Below are positions 60,169 through 64,000 of a stretch of DNA of 64,000 bases, in pieces (the stretch's first letter is position 1; every line of letters starts with the position of its first letter). Source of the stretch: Polyodon spathula (taxonomy: Eukaryota > Chordata > Actinopteri > Acipenseriformes > Polyodontidae); contig NC_054536.1 of assembly GCF_017654505.1 (NCBI RefSeq), forward strand, positions 28,731,470 to 28,795,469, read 5' to 3'. Both the position numbers and the translations under genes were made by a program. Below the pieces are notes generated by a model that was not told the DNA's origin, made no database searches, and saw only the letters and a list, made by a program, of their open reading frames with translations.

Positions 60169-60746
60169 TGTCACAAAGACGTCCAGAAACCAGGAAATAA
60201 ACAACACAGGTGGAGTTTTGGGGAAGCTGAGCAAATGGTCTCGCTCAGCATTTAATAGTGAACAGACAGTAAATAAAAAGGTTCTAACAAAAACAACACA
60301 CGGCACGTGAGGCCAAAGTAAACAGACAAACAAAACAGACTATACAGATAAACACGGTGAGCTGATATTTTAACTACTATTATTATTATTACCTCCGTCT
60401 CCAATCCCGTTCTCCACTCACCGACACACAACCCAGAGTGAGTGAAAACATGCTGCTTTTATACAGTTGTACTGAGACTCGATTGCTAATCAATCATTCA
60501 ATTGGAGTCGTGGTACAACTGCACGTGAATTAATAAAGTGCAATTCCCCGTGCTCACATACTATTACTTTTTACTTGCACGTGAAGTGCTGTGCAATCCT
60601 CATGCCTAAATACAAATATACATTTTAAACACAGACAGACCCGTGTTACACAGACCCGTTTATATCCCGTGTACCAATGACTATACACCAACATTAACAC
60701 GCAACATACAACACAAAATACACACAGGGGCGGGCACTTTGCCACA
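60169..60746 (-). mobile_element. Solo LTR (578 bp) with CTAAC target duplication
   Basis: On the minus strand it starts TGTGGCAAAG and ends CTTTGTGACA. CTAAC flanks it at 60164-60168 and 60747-60751. Inverted arms of about 22 bp with a few mismatches (60464-60485 and 60499-60521) abut the TATA box GTATAAAAGC (complement of 60455-60464). A TTTACTTTGGCCTCACGTGCC segment resembles the R region of the other LTRs. Confidence 0.88.
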
Positions 60747-60751
60747 CTAAC

Positions 60752-61508
60752 CAACAACATGTCACAATACAAAAACAGCCATTTAAAATAAAGGGATTAA
60801 TCATATAAAGAGTCCAATGGGCTCTTTTGTAGATATTAATCTATCTATGGATATTAACCTCTCTAAATATTACCTCTCTCTAGGAAGACTAGTGCTGCAT
60901 TCTGTAGTTCATCTTAATCTCTGTAAGTATTCTGCATTTCATTACGAGCCATCTTAATTTACTGTATGTTTTGTTTCTTTAAGAACAGGAAGAAAAAAAG
61001 AGGAGCAACACTAAAAAGATTTTCAGAGTATCCAGAGCTACAGAAATGTACAGAAACATAAGTAGAATGACATTTAATACCCTAGTGTTCCCATGAACTT
61101 CAGTCCTTTATAGAGTATAGAGGTACAGTAGTTGCTCCAGTGTGTGCCAGAAGACATTTTAAAAAATTAGTTCTGTAGCAGCATAATTCAGAATATAAAA
61201 ATAGATGTATTATTCAAATTATGTATGAAATTACCATGGGTACTTGATTTAAAATGACCAATGACTACAGCCATGAATGTATCTTGCTTGCTGAAGGGGA
61301 AGAATTATGTTGTTGAAGCCATATTGACATCCATAGCTCATAGTTATAGCTCAAGTCCAACAATCCAAGACTTGCTTTTGTAATAATTGTTTTGTCAACT
61401 AAACAAACTGGAGTTATGGGAAAGGGTTTGCAATGTGTTGTAATACAATTTGATTGTTTTTAGTTGTTATTGACAAATGCAACACTTTCCCTATATATAT
61501 ATATATAT
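60752..61508. other. Non-coding DNA
   Basis: Nothing recognised; a short (TA)n lies at 61493-61510. Confidence 0.5.
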
Positions 61509-61510
61509 AT

Positions 61511-61810
61511 AATGCCTTGAAAAAGTCTTCACACCCTTGAACATTTTTCACATTCTAAAGCCTAAAAAATACAATTCAAAATGCATTAAAGCAGGAGTTT
61601 GTTTCACTGATCTACACAACATCATCTACACTTTGAACGTAAAGGAACAATTATTTGAAATATTCAAAAAGTAATTAAAAAAAAAAAAATAATAATAATC
61701 TTGATTGCATAAGTCTTCACACCCCTTGAGTCAATACTTAGTGCACGCTCCTTTTGCAGCAATAACAACCATGAGTCGTTCTGGATAAGTGTCTACCACC
61801 ATAGCAACAG
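61511..61810 (+). mobile_element. Tc1-like transposon end fragment
   Basis: It starts like a Tc1 terminal repeat (TGCCTTGAAAAAGTCTTCAC, ACCCTTGAAC) and continues to the inner repeat GTCTTCACACCCCTTGAGTC. The start of the transposase C-terminal region in reverse (GCACGCTCCTTTTGCAGCAA) follows, then similarity ends near 61810. The rest of the element is missing. Confidence 0.75.
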
Positions 61811-64000
61811 TAATTTTCAATGCTTCATTTCACATTACACTGGCAAAGTTCCTGTTTCTTTTCCAGAACAAATAACGTATTCTCTTATTTTTATTTTAGG
61901 ATGTAGTCAAATCCACTGTTTCAAGAAGTTGTATAAACTTTCAGTATCTAAACTTAATCAATAAGTTAATATAGTTTAAAGCTGTTAAATGGTAGTGTCT
62001 GTTGGTACAGCATTCAGTGCATATCTAATTCATCATTCTTTGTATGCTACAAAATGTGTTTAAGTTTTACACTACAATGACCTAGCAAATAACTTTACAA
62101 GAAAAGCTATTTTGTGCCTTATGTCAGAATCATATTGCACTATATTCTTAGGTGTACACCCGGATTGGATTAGGACTCAAAGTGCTGAACATGTTTAATT
62201 TAAATTTTATAATATTAATTGGTTTTTGAGAATACTTTGTAAGACCTGCTTCAACTGGTCTTCGATGCTCCCCCTCTCCTCAGATCACATGCATATTATT
62301 GAAGCAGCAAAGTTAATGTCAACCAATACTTATTCAACAGGTAAACCCTACTGTTTTCTTCACATATGCAGCAATTGTAGTGACAGTCGTCCCCAAAAAT
62401 CTAGCTTGACCAGATTTCCCTTCATTATGCTGGAATTGATGATGTCATCATTTCAATTAAACAGTGAGATATGGTGTATCTTCTACGGTTGATATCACAG
62501 ATGCTTTAAAGTCATGCCACCCACCGTCCCCAGTGGCACTTTTACAGGTTCAATATAAAATCTATTCTGTTTCGCAATACGCCTTCCATACTGATGTAGG
62601 AGCAACACACATATTTCTAACTCTCTCTGGAGCTTTGTGCTGGTTTTGTCAATCTACCTAATGTGACAATAATTAATGATGCTTCAGCCCGTCAGTACAG
62701 AGCCGAGCCTTGAATATATTGTAGCGATGTCATACAGGCGTCAGTGGTGGTATTCTGAGCTCTCGTCAGTGTCAATGTTATTTACTGCTGAGCTGAGCTT
62801 TCATGGCATCAGAGAGTGACTTTTTTCTGAGCTGGCATGGCACAGAAATGTTAATTTCTGAGCTGGCATCAGTGTAGATGTTACTGAGCTGAGCAAAGAA
62901 ATTACTTCGTACAGCACAGATATATAGCTAGCTTACGTATTTTCCTTGACCAAATTTGGTCTTATTTCCCTAGCATGATGAATAGTGTGAGACAAATCAC
63001 ATTAATGGTTAACATCTGCATTTCTTCTTCACTTTACCAATGTCAGCAAAACCCCAGATAACAAAAAGTTACATTTAATAACAATGATATGAGTTTTGCT
63101 CATTTCTCACAGGCAGCAAAGCGCTATACCCATGCATCACAAGATCGAATGACAAGGCTGATGATTGCAAACTGCTGAGCTGCACCAGCTATATACAGCT
63201 TAATTTTAAGAGTATATTAACTTTTCGTTGATTCAGAGCTTACATTAAACACAGGAAAATCACACAATGTTTACAGACAGTTTCAATGCTTTCTCACTTT
63301 TTTTTACCATTTAAATGGGCAGTAACAGGTTTATAATGAAAAGGAAAAAGGCAAATGAAACAATAAGAGCTTGTCCCATTTAACTGGAACAATGTGTATA
63401 CTGCCCCACACAAGGTGTGTGTTTTTATGAGAAAAAGCCTATGTGATCCAGTTGTCTAGTGTGTTATGTGGGACATATTCCCTGAATATGATAGTACATG
63501 GTATGTGTATTAGAAATGTAACTGGATTTGTTAATGAAACTGTGTCTTGAGAAACAGGGCAAACTGCTGTGTCTTGAGAAAGGGGCCTCTGGCTTGCAGA
63601 CATACTAAACTATGTGACCTACTGATTAGAGGACCGACGCCTGAACTGGATTAGACAGTTGAATTATGTGCAGGTAATTCACACATGCAACAACAATCGT
63701 TTTGACACATGCAAGACATAAACTAGCGATGTCCCAGTGGAAAAGGACATTAAAACATCAAAGGACTGTGAGTAAAAAAAGGCAAGATATACAAATGATC
63801 TCATGAAAGTGTCTATTTAGCAGAGTGAAAAATACTATAAATATCCAAGCAAAATTAAACATTTTGTGCTCCACATCAAATGCCAACCAAGGTGCTGTCA
63901 CTCTACTAAGCAAAGCTGCAACTCTGAAACTCGGACCCATTTTCATGGAAAATGGACCCAAGAAAAGGAAGCAAGCTGCAAGCGAGTCACTACCACAAGC
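61811..64000. other. Non-coding DNA
   Basis: The section 62745-62900 contains degenerate repeats around TCTGAGCT(G/C)GCATGGCA. No gene recognised to the window end. Confidence 0.5.

Overview
The window looks like non-coding vertebrate DNA, most likely from a ray-finned fish. It is AT-rich and full of simple repeats: long (GT)n, (AC)n, (TA)n, (AAT)n and poly-C tracts. It carries fish-type transposons: Tc1-like, hAT, a piggyBac-like candidate, RTE LINE, Ty3/gypsy LTR elements and a tRNA-derived SINE. The SINE at 28683-28976 resembles, from memory, SINEs of sturgeons and paddlefish, so an acipenseriform host is my best guess; this is inference only. I recognise no host protein-coding exon, rRNA or tRNA gene. 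Nearly all other open frames are under 130 codons and lie in repeats or non-coding DNA.

Layout: 1-3931 is plain DNA. 3937-6231 is a complete non-autonomous LTR retrotransposon (5-bp target duplication AATAC) whose only ORF has two CCHC zinc knuckles followed by acidic proline-rich repeats. 6398-10072 is a patchwork of repeats with two solo LTRs (7442-7857 and 9478-10072). 13293-16596 holds long dinucleotide tracts, a perfect 37-bp-arm palindrome and a 3' fragment of an RTE LINE. 21474-31100 contains a dispersed repeat, a dead Tc1-like transposon (22859-24490), a probable LTR (25891-26510), a hAT MITE (26855-27049), a SINE and a decayed copy of a multicopy, probably transposon-borne, gene (29540-31100, minus). 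34518-36814 contains a pair of direct repeats around a 740-bp foldback element, then a repeat with a near-identical inverted partner at 59193-59477. 40869-42625 is a dead hAT transposase gene. 45040-47702 is a nest: gypsy RT fragment, dead Tc1-like element, and a solo LTR inserted inside the Tc1 end.

The centrepiece is 48694-54537, a full-length and apparently young Ty3/gypsy element of the Gmr1 type. Its LTRs are 710 and 711 bp and differ by about three substitutions and one indel. It is flanked by GCCTT duplications and has a perfect 20-nt tRNA-Leu primer site. One uninterrupted 1436-codon ORF is ordered gag (SCAN-like capsid), zinc knuckle, protease, integrase, reverse transcriptase, RNase H. 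Integrase lies before RT, the reverse of ordinary Ty3/gypsy order and a hallmark of Gmr1-like elements. After it come a piggyBac-like TTAA-flanked candidate (55984-57553), another solo LTR (60169-60746, minus) and a Tc1 end fragment.

The elements may work together. The autonomous Gmr1-like element and the zinc-knuckle-only element use the same tRNA-Leu primer site, have similar LTR termini (TGTRRCAGRG ... CCACA) and both make 5-bp duplications. The second may therefore be a parasite of Gmr1-like machinery. Several LTRs here, the zinc-knuckle element's and three solo LTRs, share an inverted repeat just upstream of the TATA box, which may define a lineage of small LTR elements.
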